A stretch of DNA of 64,000 bases from Streptomyces xiamenensis (GTDB lineage Bacteria > Actinomycetota > Actinomycetes > Streptomycetales > Streptomycetaceae), in contig NZ_CP009922.3 in NCBI RefSeq assembly GCF_000993785.3, positions 2,480,001 to 2,544,000 of the forward strand, given 5' to 3'. This document shows positions 26,735 to 35,924 of the stretch, piece after piece. The position numbers were made by a program, and so were the translations under genes. Under the pieces are notes generated by a model. It was not told the origin of the DNA. It ran no database searches and saw only the letters and a program-made list of their open reading frames with translations. Positions within the stretch are counted from its first letter, which is position 1. The number at the start of each line of letters is the position of its first letter.

Positions 26735-27688
26735 TCACGCTTCGGCGAGCACCACCCAGACCTGACCGGTGGCGAAGCGCAAGGGCTCGCCGTCCGGGGT
26801 GGTGAAGGTGGTACCGCTGTCGGCGTCCGGCCGTGACCAGCGACCCTCGTACTTCTTGCCGTCCCGCAGCACCGTGGCGGCGCCCTCACCCGTCGTCTGG
26901 GTGAACGGGGTGAACGCGCCGGAGCTGTCGTGGAACTCCGACTGAGAGATCGTCACGTGCTGCACGACCACCGTGGCCGGGGCCAGGTCGGTGTTGTCCC
27001 CGTCGAGGCTCACCTTCCAGTGCTTGTCCTGCGCCGACCAGCTGAAGCCGAACTCGGCCGCCGGGAACGACACCTTCTCCTCGGTGGTGTCGGCACCCCC
27101 GGAGGCGGGAGCGTCCCCGAAGCGGAAGCCGATGTCGGCGGCGTCGGAGGCATCGGGTGCGGCGGCGAGCAGTTCCTTGGGCTTGCCGAAGAGATTGTGC
27201 GGGGCGTCCCGGTCGTCGTGCCGCTCGTACGCCTCGGGGGCCATCCCCGGCGTCAGCTGGATCAGCCGGGCGTCGTCCAGTTCGGGCTGGAGCGCGCTCT
27301 GCACCCCGGAGTAGGCCAGCGCCGGGGTACCGAACTGCCGCAGCAGCTCCAGGTCCGACTGCCGCGCCGAGCGGACGGGGCCGACCTCGTCGGGCAGCGT
27401 CCCGGAGAACACCGCGAGGAAACGGCTCAGCCCCGCCTCGACCTGCTCGGCGTACACGATGTCGGCGTCCCCGAGGCCGACCTGCGGCCTGGCCTGCGGG
27501 GCGTTGTCCACCTTGACGGCCAGGACGGGCCCGGCGGCGACATCCTCCCCGGTGAACGGTGAGGCCGCCTTGGCCCCACCGGTCTCACCCCCGTCGCTCT
27601 GACCCCCTCCACCGTCCCCACCGCTGCCACCACACCCGGCCACCAGAACGCCCAGCACCATGGCCAGGACCAGCGCACGTACTCTCAT
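26735..27688 (-). CDS. DUF3048 (YerB-like) lipoprotein
   Basis: A 317-aa lipoprotein. Signal peptide with lipobox LVAGC, then a Gly/Asp/Ser-rich linker. Segments VKVDNAPQARPQVGLGDADIVYAE and GPVRSARQSDLELL are the hallmark of DUF3048, a family including B. subtilis YerB. Function unknown; it is extracytoplasmic and membrane-anchored. It has its own hairpin terminator. Confidence 0.9.
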   Translation of the reverse strand: MRVRALVLAMVLGVLVAGCGGSGGDGGGGQSDGGETGGAKAASPFTGEDVAAGPVLAVKVDNAPQARPQVGLGDADIVYAEQVEAGLSRFLAVFSGTLPDEVGPVRSARQSDLELLRQFGTPALAYSGVQSALQPELDDARLIQLTPGMAPEAYERHDDRDAPHNLFGKPKELLAAAPDASDAADIGFRFGDAPASGGADTTEEKVSFPAAEFGFSWSAQDKHWKVSLDGDNTDLAPATVVVQHVTISQSEFHDSSGAFTPFTQTTGEGAATVLRDGKKYEGRWSRPDADSGTTFTTPDGEPLRFATGQVWVVLAEA

Positions 27689-27728
27689 GCGGGGAAGTTC
27701 ACCACATATGCCCGCTATGCACGCAGAA

Positions 27729-27757
27729 GGTGACCCGCCGGAGCCCGGCGGGTCACC
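27729..27757 (-). terminator. Hairpin terminator between exported-protein genes
   Basis: A perfect 11-bp stem GGTGACCCGCC/GGCGGGTCACC with a 7-nt loop, 28 nt beyond the stop of the upstream leftward gene. Confidence 0.75.
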
Positions 27758-27784
27758 TCGGTCGTGCTACGCGCTGCGGGACGG

Positions 27785-28690
27785 TCAGGGAACCACGACC
27801 GCCTGGGACTCGGCCACGGTGATGGTGCTCTCCTGCCAGCCGCTCTCCAGGGAGTCCGGCAGACCGGCGATGTCCAGCGGGGAGCCGTTCTGCTCGAAGT
27901 GCACGTCGTAGACCAGCCGGCCCCGCGACGTGTAGTCGCCGGCCCGGTCGTAGGTGTACGAGCAGGCGTCGCTCTCGGCCGTGACGAAGTCACAGGTCAT
28001 CACGCCACTGCCGTCACCGGGATCGACCTCGATGTGCGAGGGGGTTCCGACGGCGACGACGCCCAGAGCGGCGCTGCCCGAGATCGTCCCGCTGGAAGGA
28101 CCGTCCGCCCACCACCAGGTGTCGATGTAGATGATGGAGTTCCGGGGCGGGCTGTGGGCGAGACTGAAGTCGGGAGTGCTCAGGGCACCGAAGGCCTGAA
28201 GGGCCAGCTCTTCGATCGATGGCCCCTCGTCCTCCGGCCCGGTGTACCAGGTGTATCCCTCAGAGGCCACTGACCCATCCGGCGCGTAGCAGTACCGGTA
28301 GACGTAGACGGCGCCCTCGGAGGGGGGCTCCTCCGGCCAGGTATCAGGAGTCGGGTAGTAGGCCGTGGGGTTGTTCACCCAGCAGGCGTTCTGACCCATG
28401 CAGTACCACTCGTCCGCGCCGGGCGCGTGCTCCTTCACCCAGTCCAGGGCACACGCCGGCTCGGTGTTCCCGCCGCCCCCGCCTCCGGAACCACCACCGC
28501 TGCCGTTCTCGCCCGGTGTCGTCTCCCGGCAGTCGTAGACGAAATCACCATCCGCGTTGACGTATCCGTCGCAGTCCGGATCGGCTGCCGCCCGCCCCGC
28601 ACCCAGGAAGGACAACAGGCCCACGACCATCGCGAGGACGACGAGCAGCCCACCCGTCGTCGCTCCGCGCCCCCGTCCGGCCATCAACAT
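27785..28690 (-). CDS. Secreted protein with PKD-like C-terminal region
   Basis: A 301-aa exported protein. Signal peptide ends near GAGRAAADP, followed by a Gly-rich linker and a Cys-containing region (at least six Cys, several close together, probably disulfides). The segment VDPGDGSG...CSYTYDRAGDYTSRG fits the (W/D)xFGDG...HxYxxxGxYT pattern of PKD/immunoglobulin-like domains. Function unknown. ATG chosen because GAGGAGG lies 10 nt upstream; it overlaps the stop of the preceding lipoprotein gene, so the two are co-translated. Confidence 0.75.
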   Translation of the reverse strand: MLMAGRGRGATTGGLLVVLAMVVGLLSFLGAGRAAADPDCDGYVNADGDFVYDCRETTPGENGSGGGSGGGGGGNTEPACALDWVKEHAPGADEWYCMGQNACWVNNPTAYYPTPDTWPEEPPSEGAVYVYRYCYAPDGSVASEGYTWYTGPEDEGPSIEELALQAFGALSTPDFSLAHSPPRNSIIYIDTWWWADGPSSGTISGSAALGVVAVGTPSHIEVDPGDGSGVMTCDFVTAESDACSYTYDRAGDYTSRGRLVYDVHFEQNGSPLDIAGLPDSLESGWQESTITVAESQAVVVP

Positions 28691-29268
28691 GTGATCGTCG
28701 CCTCCTCAACCGGGAGCGTCGCGTTGATGAGCCAGTCGCCTTCAGCGGAACGCTCAGCCGTGACCACGGTCGGACGTGTCTCCGTAAGCTCCACAGGCAT
28801 GCCGCCCTCCAGGGGCTCACCATCTTTCAGAAGGGGCCAGTCGGCTTCGTTCTTGCATGCCTCGATGCGGCCCTCGTCACCGTCAACCGTGACGGTCACA
28901 TTCTCGATCGTCGGGGCACCCTCACGGAAGATCCCCTGGCCGAAGTAGGTGTCGATCCGGCTCAGCTGAGCCTCGATCACCGCCCTCGTCGCCACATCGT
29001 TCAAGAGGGACGCGTCCAGGGCGTCCGACTCCTTCTGGAGTTCCACCATGGCGTCCCAGTACGCCTCGTACAGCGCCACCAAGGCCGCCTCGTCGTCCGC
29101 TTCCCCGCCCTCCGCGTCCGGGGAAGCGGACGACTGGTCGCCCGTGTCGATGGGTTCGTCGTTGTCGCCGCCGTCGGATGAGCAGCCGGCGACCGTGGCC
29201 AGGGTGAGGGCCAGGCCGGCTGCCAGGCCCGCGCGCCTGATTCGCTTTTCACGCATCCTGCTCGTCAC
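28684..29268 (-). CDS. Putative lipoprotein
   Basis: A 194-aa exported protein with lipobox VAGCSS and an acidic linker (DGGDNDEPIDTGDQ). A mixed alpha/beta domain follows with a helix ALYEAYWDAMVELQKESDALD. The C-terminal fold looks like an NTF2-type domain, but I cannot prove it. Start at GTG, which has AGGGTGG 6 nt before it; an ATG four codons later is possible. It is the first gene of a two-gene operon with the PKD-like protein. Confidence 0.72.
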   Translation of the reverse strand: MTSRMREKRIRRAGLAAGLALTLATVAGCSSDGGDNDEPIDTGDQSSASPDAEGGEADDEAALVALYEAYWDAMVELQKESDALDASLLNDVATRAVIEAQLSRIDTYFGQGIFREGAPTIENVTVTVDGDEGRIEACKNEADWPLLKDGEPLEGGMPVELTETRPTVVTAERSAEGDWLINATLPVEEATITC

Positions 29269-29458
29269 GCGCGCCACCCTAGCGATGGCCGGAACCCGGC
29301 GGGAGATCTGGGCGAATCCAGGTGCGAAGTCGTGACAGAAGACCCGCCCCGCAGGCAACCCGCCCTCCCCTTCTCAGCCGGAATACCCGGCGCGTGGCAG
29401 GTGCGGGCTCCGGCCGCCGGCGACATGGACCACCAGAGCGTCAGCCGGGGGCGGGCCG

Positions 29459-30649
29459 TCACGCGGTGAGGGTCGCGAACGCGCCCCACAGCACCGGGGA
29501 ATGCTCGACCGTACGCCGTTCCCGCCACGCCGCGAGCCGTTCGCGCTGCCAGCCGGCCAGCGCCCGCACCGGATCGTCGCTCTCGTGCGCGGCGTCGATC
29601 GCGCGGATCGCCTCTCGCAGGGGGTACGCCGCACGGTCGGCGCCGGCGAGCGCGAAGGCGTGGTCGGTGGGCAGTGACCAGCGGGTGCAGGTCACCAGTT
29701 CGGCGCCGCCGCTGATCATTGCCGCCGCCAGGCCGAGCGCGTCGCCGAACCGCAGGTCCCCGCCGCTCTCGCAGGCGATCAGGGCCACTCTGCCGGGCAC
29801 CGGCCAGCGGTCGGAGTCCAGCAGCAGGTCCTTGGCGGACAGCGGGCGGTGGCCGCGCAGCGCCGGGGCGTGGCCGGGGTGCGCGTCCGTGCAGGCGAGG
29901 TGGAGCCGGGCGTCCTCGCTCTGTCCGGAGCCGTGGTCGGCGGCCGTCACATGGCCCGCGTACAGCAGCCGGCCGGCGCCCGCGGTGAGGGCGGCGGACA
30001 GCCAGGCGCGGTCGGTGTCGGTACGGCGGAACAGCCCGCCCGGCGGGGCGGGCACCAGCCGGCCGGCGGACGCGTAACCGGCCAGCTGCCGGGCGAGCGG
30101 CGCGTCGGAGGGCACCGGCCCGAGGACGGAGCCGAGCCGGGAGCCGGTGCCGTACCCCGGCACCCGGGGGTCCAGTACGGCGACCACCGGCAGCGTGCGG
30201 GTCGCCGCCCAGGAGCGGGGGGTACGCCCGGGGGCGTGCACGATGCTGGCCGGCGCCAGCACGCTGACGTCCGCCACCTCCAGCAGCCGGATCTCGGGGG
30301 CGGAGTCGAGGGCGAGGAGTTCCCAGGGCACCTGGGCGACGCGCGGGGAGGGCTGGACGCGCAGCAGCGGCCGGATGCCCTGCTGGTACAGCTGGTGGAG
30401 CTGGAAGGCGAGGCCGTACGGGACGAGGGTGCGGGCGAGTTGCTCGGCGAGCGCGCGTTCCGTGTCGTACACCGTGAACCCGCCGGCCGGGTCCCCCGGG
30501 CGGGCGGCGGCGAGCGCGGCCATGGCGGCGCTGACCTGGTCCTGCGGGATGACGGTGACGCCCACCTCGGACAGGGCGTGGGTCCAGCGCCAGGAGACGT
30601 ACAGGTCCCCGGCGTCCGCGAAGCGCACCTGCACCGTGTAGCGGGTCAC
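29459..30649 (-). CDS. CHAT-domain protein (caspase-like protease)
   Basis: A 396-aa protein with a C-terminal CHAT domain. The caspase-type dyad is His233 (LLYAGHVTAADHG) and Cys293 (VALIACESGGDLRFGDALGLA); PWELLALDS at about residue 108 is the usual CHAT entry motif. CHAT proteases act in stress, conflict and immunity systems, cleaving partner proteins. Translation is coupled to the TPR protein upstream (GTGA overlap). Last of four overlapping leftward genes. Target unknown. Confidence 0.88.
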   Translation of the reverse strand: MTRYTVQVRFADAGDLYVSWRWTHALSEVGVTVIPQDQVSAAMAALAAARPGDPAGGFTVYDTERALAEQLARTLVPYGLAFQLHQLYQQGIRPLLRVQPSPRVAQVPWELLALDSAPEIRLLEVADVSVLAPASIVHAPGRTPRSWAATRTLPVVAVLDPRVPGYGTGSRLGSVLGPVPSDAPLARQLAGYASAGRLVPAPPGGLFRRTDTDRAWLSAALTAGAGRLLYAGHVTAADHGSGQSEDARLHLACTDAHPGHAPALRGHRPLSAKDLLLDSDRWPVPGRVALIACESGGDLRFGDALGLAAAMISGGAELVTCTRWSLPTDHAFALAGADRAAYPLREAIRAIDAAHESDDPVRALAGWQRERLAAWRERRTVEHSPVLWGAFATLTA

Positions 30650-32358
30650 CAGCTCGGCACCGTTCGCGTGTCGCGCACCGGGAGGCCGTACCGCTGTTCG
30701 GCGAGCGCGATCCGGTCGGCCAGCGCGACCTCGCCGTCCCCCTCGCCGTCCCCGTCCGGGGTGAGCAGCAGCCGGGGCGGCGGCGCCACGGCGAAGGCGT
30801 GGGCGTGCGGGGGTGGTTCGTCCAGGAGGGAGCCGAGCGGGCCGGGACCGTCCGGGGGCGGGACGGCGTTCTCGCGCAGGATCGGCGTGGTGGCACACTG
30901 CACCTCGATCAGGTGCGCGACGAGCAGCGCCTCACCGGCGCGTGCGGCCAGCCGGAAGACGAGCCGGAGCGCGGGTTCGGCGACGTTGCGCCGCCAGCGG
31001 TCGCGCTGCCGTCCGGCGGCCAGCCCGTACCGTACGGCGTCGATGGCCAGCGCCGCCGGGACGGCCAGGTCCAGGGCGCGGGCCAGCTGCCCCGGGTCGC
31101 CGCCCTGTTCGAGGAGGGCGGCGTGGGCGAGGTGGGTCTGCGCGTGGCGCAGTCCGAGGCCGAGCGCGGCGAAGGTGTCGGCGGCGTGGGTGAGCAGTTC
31201 CTCGGCCTCGGCCGGCCGCCCGGCGAGGTGGGCAACCTCGGCGCGGCGTACCGCCAGTGCGGCCTCGGTGGGGGTGGCGCCGGCCTGCCGCAGGAGGCTC
31301 TGGGCGCGGCCGTACAGCGTCTGGGCCTCGTCGAGTTCGCCGCGGGAGGCGGCGAGCAGGCCGAGCTGTTCCCAGCCGACGGCGGTCTCCACCGTCAGCC
31401 CGGCCGGCCCGGTGTGGGCGAGTGCGGCGTGCAGCAGGGGTTCTGCCTGCTCCGCGCGGCCGGTCGCGGTGTACAGCTGGGCGAGCATGAGGCGGACGGA
31501 GGCGGCGCCCGCCGGTTCGCGGCCGGCCTCGCAGGCGGCGAGTGCCGCTTCGGCGAAGTCCTCGGCGGGTTCGTACCGTCCGGTGGCGAGCGCGAGGGCG
31601 GCGACGTTCATCAGTGGGCGCCCGACCAGGTCCGGCCTGATCCGGGTCACCACCTCCAGCGCCTCGGCGGTGAGCTGTTCGGCCCGTGGCCAGTCCTCGC
31701 GCTGGATGGCGACGGTGCTGAGGGCGACGAGGCAGGACATCAGCAGTTCGGCGGCGCCGGACGGGGGGTCGGCGGGGTCGGGGGCGGCGGGGCCGGTGCC
31801 TGGGATGCCGTACGGGCCGGCGGGCGTGGCGGCGGGGCCGGGCCACTGCGGCGAACCGGCGGCGGCGGCAGGGGTGTCGCCCACCGGGATGTCCCGCTCG
31901 CCGGGCCCGGGGAGCGGCGCCGTGGCCCCTGTCGCCGAGGCGGCGGGCACGGACTCCGCGTCCGGGCCCCGGGCGCCGGGGTGCGGGAGCGCCGCCGTCG
32001 CCAGGGCGTGGCATTCGGTCAGCACCGCCTCCGCCTCCTCGTACGCCCCGGTTTCCAGCAGCGACTGGGAGAGGTTGAGCAGGATCGCCGGGCGCAGCGC
32101 CGGGTCGGCGCCGGGGGCGTCCAGCGTGCGCCGGAGGGTGGCGATCGCCGCCGGGTGGTCGCCCAGGTGGGCGGCCGTGGTGGCGAGGTTGACGAGGATC
32201 TGGAGGTGCTGGCCGGCCAGTTCGGGGTGGGGTTCGGCCGCGCGGGCGGCCCGCTCGAACAGGTCGTGCGCGGCCTGCGGCGCGCCCCGGCGGAACTCCT
32301 CGATGCCCGCGTCGGCCAGTTCGGCGACCGTGACGGAGACCGCGAAGGGATCGGTCAT
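30646..32358 (-). CDS. TPR-repeat protein, partner of the CHAT protease
   Basis: A 570-aa helical-repeat protein. Tetratricopeptide repeats are seen in three blocks: about residues 15-130, 200-310 and 310-420 (for example LAAGRYEPAEDFAEAAL and TGRAEQAEPLLHAALAH type units). A Pro/Gly/Ala-rich spacer lies near residues 130-185 and a disordered Gly/Asp stretch near the end. TPR scaffolds adjacent to CHAT proteases serve as regulators or sensors. It overlaps both neighbours by 1-4 bp (TGATG upstream, GTGA downstream). Confidence 0.82.
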   Translation of the reverse strand: MTDPFAVSVTVAELADAGIEEFRRGAPQAAHDLFERAARAAEPHPELAGQHLQILVNLATTAAHLGDHPAAIATLRRTLDAPGADPALRPAILLNLSQSLLETGAYEEAEAVLTECHALATAALPHPGARGPDAESVPAASATGATAPLPGPGERDIPVGDTPAAAAGSPQWPGPAATPAGPYGIPGTGPAAPDPADPPSGAAELLMSCLVALSTVAIQREDWPRAEQLTAEALEVVTRIRPDLVGRPLMNVAALALATGRYEPAEDFAEAALAACEAGREPAGAASVRLMLAQLYTATGRAEQAEPLLHAALAHTGPAGLTVETAVGWEQLGLLAASRGELDEAQTLYGRAQSLLRQAGATPTEAALAVRRAEVAHLAGRPAEAEELLTHAADTFAALGLGLRHAQTHLAHAALLEQGGDPGQLARALDLAVPAALAIDAVRYGLAAGRQRDRWRRNVAEPALRLVFRLAARAGEALLVAHLIEVQCATTPILRENAVPPPDGPGPLGSLLDEPPPHAHAFAVAPPPRLLLTPDGDGEGDGEVALADRIALAEQRYGLPVRDTRTVPSW

Positions 32359-33320
32359 CAGTACTCCTGCTCGGCGGCGCGTTCGGCGCGCAGCGGGGCG
32401 ATGTCCGAGGGGACTCCGGCGAGGCGGGCGCGGGCCAGGGCGCGGACGCGTTCCCGCAGGGCGCGCTGCGCGGCGTCGTCGGGGGTCGGCGGATCGGGGA
32501 AGGCGGGCAGGTGGACGGTGAAGGTCAGCGGTCCCGCGCCGGGGAGTTCGGTGGTGCCCGTCCAACTGTCGTCGGTCAGGCGCAGCGGCGCTTGGGCGGT
32601 GCTCCCGTCGGCCGCCGTGACGGTGGCGCGGGGCAGCAGCTGGGCGGGCACCGGCACCCGGTCGGTCAGTCCCGCACCGGCCACGACGCTCAGCTCGACC
32701 TCCGTGCGTCGTGTCGCGGAGCGTACGATCTCCCAGCTCAGGGCCTGTTCCGAGGCGTCGAGCAGGCCGGGCGGGACCCGGCGCCAGTCGGTGCCGGCCG
32801 TGCCGCGCGCCAGGACGCGGGCGCTGGCGGACGCGCCGGGCCCGGCCGCCAGGGCGTAGTCCGTACGGGGCGGGGTGCCCGCCGGTGAGGTGGCCGCCCC
32901 GCCGTCCCCGTACTCCTCGGACGCACCGTGCTCCCCGTACTCCCTGTACTCCCCGTACTCCTCACCGCCGGACAGCAGTTCGCACTCCTGCTCCAGTTCG
33001 GCGATCTCCGCCGTCAGCAGCCGGTCGTCCAGCGGCGGGATGCCGTCGATGACGGAGGCCGGCCACCAGCGGGCCGCCCAGTGCGCGTACGCCAGCCGCC
33101 GTGCCGCGCGCGCGAGCCCCGGCAGCGCGGGCACCGCCGGGCCGAGCGGTTCCCCGGACGCCGCGCGCAGCGCCGCCGCCTCGCCGTACAGGGCCCACAG
33201 CCAGCCCTGCGCCGCCGGCAGGTCGTCGAGCACCGCGACCGGATCGGCCGCGATATCCCACACGGTCCAGGTGAGATGCCCGCCCGCCACCTCCAGGACC
33301 GCGCTGTCCGCACCGGCCAT
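32358..33320 (-). CDS. Uncharacterised component of the CHAT-TPR operon
   Basis: A 320-aa cytoplasmic protein. The N-terminal 110 residues include Trp-rich LTWTVWDIAADPVAVLDDLP; a short coiled coil (LTAEIAELEQECELL) follows. Next is a Glu/Tyr/Gly repeat (three EYGE-type units near residue 130). The C-terminal half is beta-rich (VELSVVAGAGLTDRVPVPAQLL). I do not recognise the family. It resembles, in position, the small CATRA-associated proteins described with caspase/TPR conflict systems; that is inference. It is coupled to both neighbours by TGATG overlaps. Confidence 0.65.
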   Translation of the reverse strand: MAGADSAVLEVAGGHLTWTVWDIAADPVAVLDDLPAAQGWLWALYGEAAALRAASGEPLGPAVPALPGLARAARRLAYAHWAARWWPASVIDGIPPLDDRLLTAEIAELEQECELLSGGEEYGEYREYGEHGASEEYGDGGAATSPAGTPPRTDYALAAGPGASASARVLARGTAGTDWRRVPPGLLDASEQALSWEIVRSATRRTEVELSVVAGAGLTDRVPVPAQLLPRATVTAADGSTAQAPLRLTDDSWTGTTELPGAGPLTFTVHLPAFPDPPTPDDAAQRALRERVRALARARLAGVPSDIAPLRAERAAEQEY

Positions 33321-34666
33321 CAGGCGTTCACCGTTTCCGTGTCCGTGTCCGTGTCCGTCTCGGTCGCCGTGTCCGGCCGCGTCATCCGTACGGTCAGGGC
33401 GCGGCGTACCCGGGTGCGGTGGTCGAGGATCACCGAGCGGGCCACCCCGTCCAGCAGATCCCACAGCTCCTGCGACGCCTCGACGGGCGCCTGCCGTACG
33501 TCCCGGCCGTGCAGCCGGGCCCACAGCCGCCGCAGGTAGCCCTGCCAGGGGTGGCGCAGTTCACGCGCGATCCGGTGCAGCGGATCGTCCGGTCCCGCGG
33601 CGGGCGCGTCGGGCCGGATCAGCATGCGGCGGGCCCGCAGGACGTACGCCTCGCGCCGCCAGCGGGCGTTGAGCGCCCGCCCGGCCGCGGTGTCACCGGG
33701 GGCGGCGCCCAGCGGGCGCAGTCCGAGGGCGAGGCGTTCGCCGACGGCGGCCGTCACCCGCAGCGTCTCGTCGGTCAGCCCCCACGGCGCGCAGCCCCGG
33801 GTGATCTCCTCGGTCACCAGGGCGGGCAGCGGCGGCAGCGCGGAGCGGTCGGCGGCGGCCCGCAGGGTGGTGAAGACCCGTTCGTGGACGGTGCGGTCCA
33901 GGGGTGCGCCGAAGGTCATGGTGCTCGCCGTGAGCCGGGGCCGCTCGGGTGCCGGCCGCTCGGTGAGGCCCAGCCGGCGGGCCGGGGGGACGCGGTCGGG
34001 GTCGGTCAGCGAGGTGCCCGTGGCCGACCCGGCCCGGCGGGCGGTCAGTTCGGCGAGGGGTGCGGCGACGTCTGCGCCCGCGCCGTCGAGCACGGCGGTG
34101 ATCAGCGCGGCGGTCCTGGCCGGGTCCGGGTCGGCCGTCCGCTCGCGGCGCGTCCAGGTGGTGTCGATCAGTTCCGTCAGCCGGGCCGCCCGCGCGGGGT
34201 CGGCCAGGTGCTCCCGCAGGTCGCGCGTGGTGCGGCCGTGCGCCGTCCCGTGGAGTGCGCGCAGGATGTGCTCCGCCGTGGCCCGGTCGCGGGGTTCTCC
34301 GGTGGTGGCCAGTTCGAAGCAGCGCTGGAAGTAGCGGTCCTGCGGATGCCCGTCCGTGATCCGCAGCTCGCGCCGTACCCGCTTGAGCAGTTCGTACCAG
34401 CGCGCCGTCTCGCTCAGGACGTCCCCGGCCGCGTAGAGGAGGGAGGCCAGCAGGACGGCGCCGTCCGCGCCGACCACGCTCCCGGCGCACTGCGGGTGCT
34501 GGAGCGGGCGGATGACCAGCGGATCCAGGATCAGTTTGACGGTGCGGCTGAGCGGGCCGCCGTGCGCGCCGCTGAGCGGGTCGACGCCTTCCAGCCGCTG
34601 CCACGCCTCGTGGATCACGGCCGCGCGCGGCCGTGCCCCCGCCTGTATGTCCGATAGGTGCGCCAC
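33320..34666 (-). CDS. Uncharacterised first component of the CHAT-TPR operon (CATRA-like?)
   Basis: A 448-aa helical protein, first of the four coupled genes. Regions of note are LHGTAHGRTTRDLREHLADP (middle) and the C-terminal HPWQGYLRRLWARLHGRDVRQ; there are no membrane helices or enzyme motifs. The last 20 residues are a Thr/Asp/Glu repeat (TETDTDTDTET) encoded by a 6-bp tandem repeat at the gene end. The context (CHAT protease, TPR) suggests a core protein of a caspase-like conflict operon, possibly the CATRA family. I cannot confirm that without a profile search. Confidence 0.65.
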   Translation of the reverse strand: MAHLSDIQAGARPRAAVIHEAWQRLEGVDPLSGAHGGPLSRTVKLILDPLVIRPLQHPQCAGSVVGADGAVLLASLLYAAGDVLSETARWYELLKRVRRELRITDGHPQDRYFQRCFELATTGEPRDRATAEHILRALHGTAHGRTTRDLREHLADPARAARLTELIDTTWTRRERTADPDPARTAALITAVLDGAGADVAAPLAELTARRAGSATGTSLTDPDRVPPARRLGLTERPAPERPRLTASTMTFGAPLDRTVHERVFTTLRAAADRSALPPLPALVTEEITRGCAPWGLTDETLRVTAAVGERLALGLRPLGAAPGDTAAGRALNARWRREAYVLRARRMLIRPDAPAAGPDDPLHRIARELRHPWQGYLRRLWARLHGRDVRQAPVEASQELWDLLDGVARSVILDHRTRVRRALTVRMTRPDTATETDTDTDTETVNA

Positions 34667-34762
34667 GTCCGCCAGCCTAAGCGGCGGCCCGCAAACCTGG
34701 GATCGGTAGCGCGGATTCGCTTCCTACCGTCACGGCATCACGTCGATGAAGGAGTGCGCGTC

Positions 34763-35602
34763 ATGGTCAGCAAAGTCTCCGTACTGGTCCGGGTTCTGCT
34801 CGCCCTGGCGGCGCTGGGCGCGATCGGCTACTACCTCTGGTACGGGCTCACCGGTCAGGGCGACACGGACCTGTACCCGAGTGCGTGGGTCGGGCCGCAG
34901 CTGGCGCTGCCGATCGTGGGCAGCATCGTGCTGTCGGCTCTGAGCGCCGGCGCGTTCGCCCGCCGGCTGCTCAGCGCGTACGGCGCGGGCGGCAACAGCG
35001 CGAGGATGCGCAAGGAGGGGCTGCTGGGGGTCGGCACGGTGCTGTCGGCGCGGCCGGCCGGGGTGGAGATCAACGGCCGTCCGGTGCTGCGGGTTGCGCT
35101 GAGCGTGCTGGGGGCGCGGGACGAGACGTTCGAGGCGTACGCGAAGGTCGCGCTCGGGCCGATGGACGGCACTCAGCTGGTGCGGCCGGGGGCGATGCTG
35201 CCGGTGCGTTATCTGCCCGGTCACCGCCCGGGGGAAGTGGTGCAGGTGGAGATCGACTTCTCCGGGGACACCGCCGAGGCGCAGGCCGCGATCAACCGCG
35301 CGATGGTCAAGCGCGGGCTGACGACCGAGCGCCGTCTGGACATCGCGGCGCGCGGGGTGGCGGCACAGGCGGTGGTGCGGGCGCTGGAGGTGACGGGCGC
35401 GGTGCGGGACGGGATGGCGGAGCTGGCGCTGGAGCTGGTGGTGACCAACCCCGGCGACGGCTCCACCTTCCCGGCCACGGTGCGGCGCTTCCTGCCGGCG
35501 GACGCGGTGCCGAAGGTGCAGGTGGGGCGGATGGTGAGGGTGCACTATCTGCCGGGCGCGGAGGACGAGGTGGTGCTGGCGTTCAGTCTGCACACCGACT
35601 GA
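34763..35602 (+). CDS. Membrane protein with DUF3592-like extracytoplasmic or cytoplasmic domain
   Basis: A 279-aa protein. Two N-terminal membrane helices (VLVRVLLALAALGAIGYYLW and ALPIVGSIVLSALSAGAF) are followed by two repeats of a small beta domain (GVGTVLSARPAGVEINGRP...LPVRYLPGHRPGEV and VAAQAVVRALEVTGAV...VRVHYLPGAEDEV). Each ends in a (V)R(V/Y)xYLPG motif typical of DUF3592-like membrane proteins. Function unknown. GAAGGAG precedes the ATG. It diverges from the CHAT operon. Confidence 0.75.
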   Translation: MVSKVSVLVRVLLALAALGAIGYYLWYGLTGQGDTDLYPSAWVGPQLALPIVGSIVLSALSAGAFARRLLSAYGAGGNSARMRKEGLLGVGTVLSARPAGVEINGRPVLRVALSVLGARDETFEAYAKVALGPMDGTQLVRPGAMLPVRYLPGHRPGEVVQVEIDFSGDTAEAQAAINRAMVKRGLTTERRLDIAARGVAAQAVVRALEVTGAVRDGMAELALELVVTNPGDGSTFPATVRRFLPADAVPKVQVGRMVRVHYLPGAEDEVVLAFSLHTD

Positions 35603-35618
35603 GGCGCACCCCGCCCCG

Positions 35619-35924
35619 TTACCAGCTGGACTTGCGCACGCCGGGCAGATACCCGGCGTGCGCCTGCTGCCGCAGTGAGATGCGGGAGAGTCCGAAGGCC
35701 CGCAGGTGGCCGCGGGGGCGGCCGTCGGTGCTGTCGCGGTTGCGGATCCGGGTGGCGCTGGCGTCGCGCGGCTGGGCGCGCAGTTCGCGCTGGGCGGCGG
35801 CGCGTTCGGCGTCGCCGGTGCGCGGGGAGCGGATCAGCTCCTTGAGTTCGGCGCGGCGGGCGGCGTAGCGGGCGACGACGGCCTTGCGCCGTTCGTTCTG
35901 CGCGATCTTGCTCTTCTTGGCCAT
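35619..35924 (-). CDS. rpsN: 30S ribosomal protein S14, zinc-free (C-minus) paralogue
   Basis: Complete 101-aa S14, with C-terminal [27 protein letters not shown] intact. There is no CxxC zinc-finger pair, so it is the zinc-independent form. It replaces the zinc-binding S14 when zinc is scarce. The start overlaps the rpmB stop (TGATG). Part of a leftward pair under a Zur-like box. Confidence 0.97.
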   Translation of the reverse strand: MAKKSKIAQNERRKAVVARYAARRAELKELIRSPRTGDAERAAAQRELRAQPRDASATRIRNRDSTDGRPRGHLRAFGLSRISLRQQAHAGYLPGVRKSSW

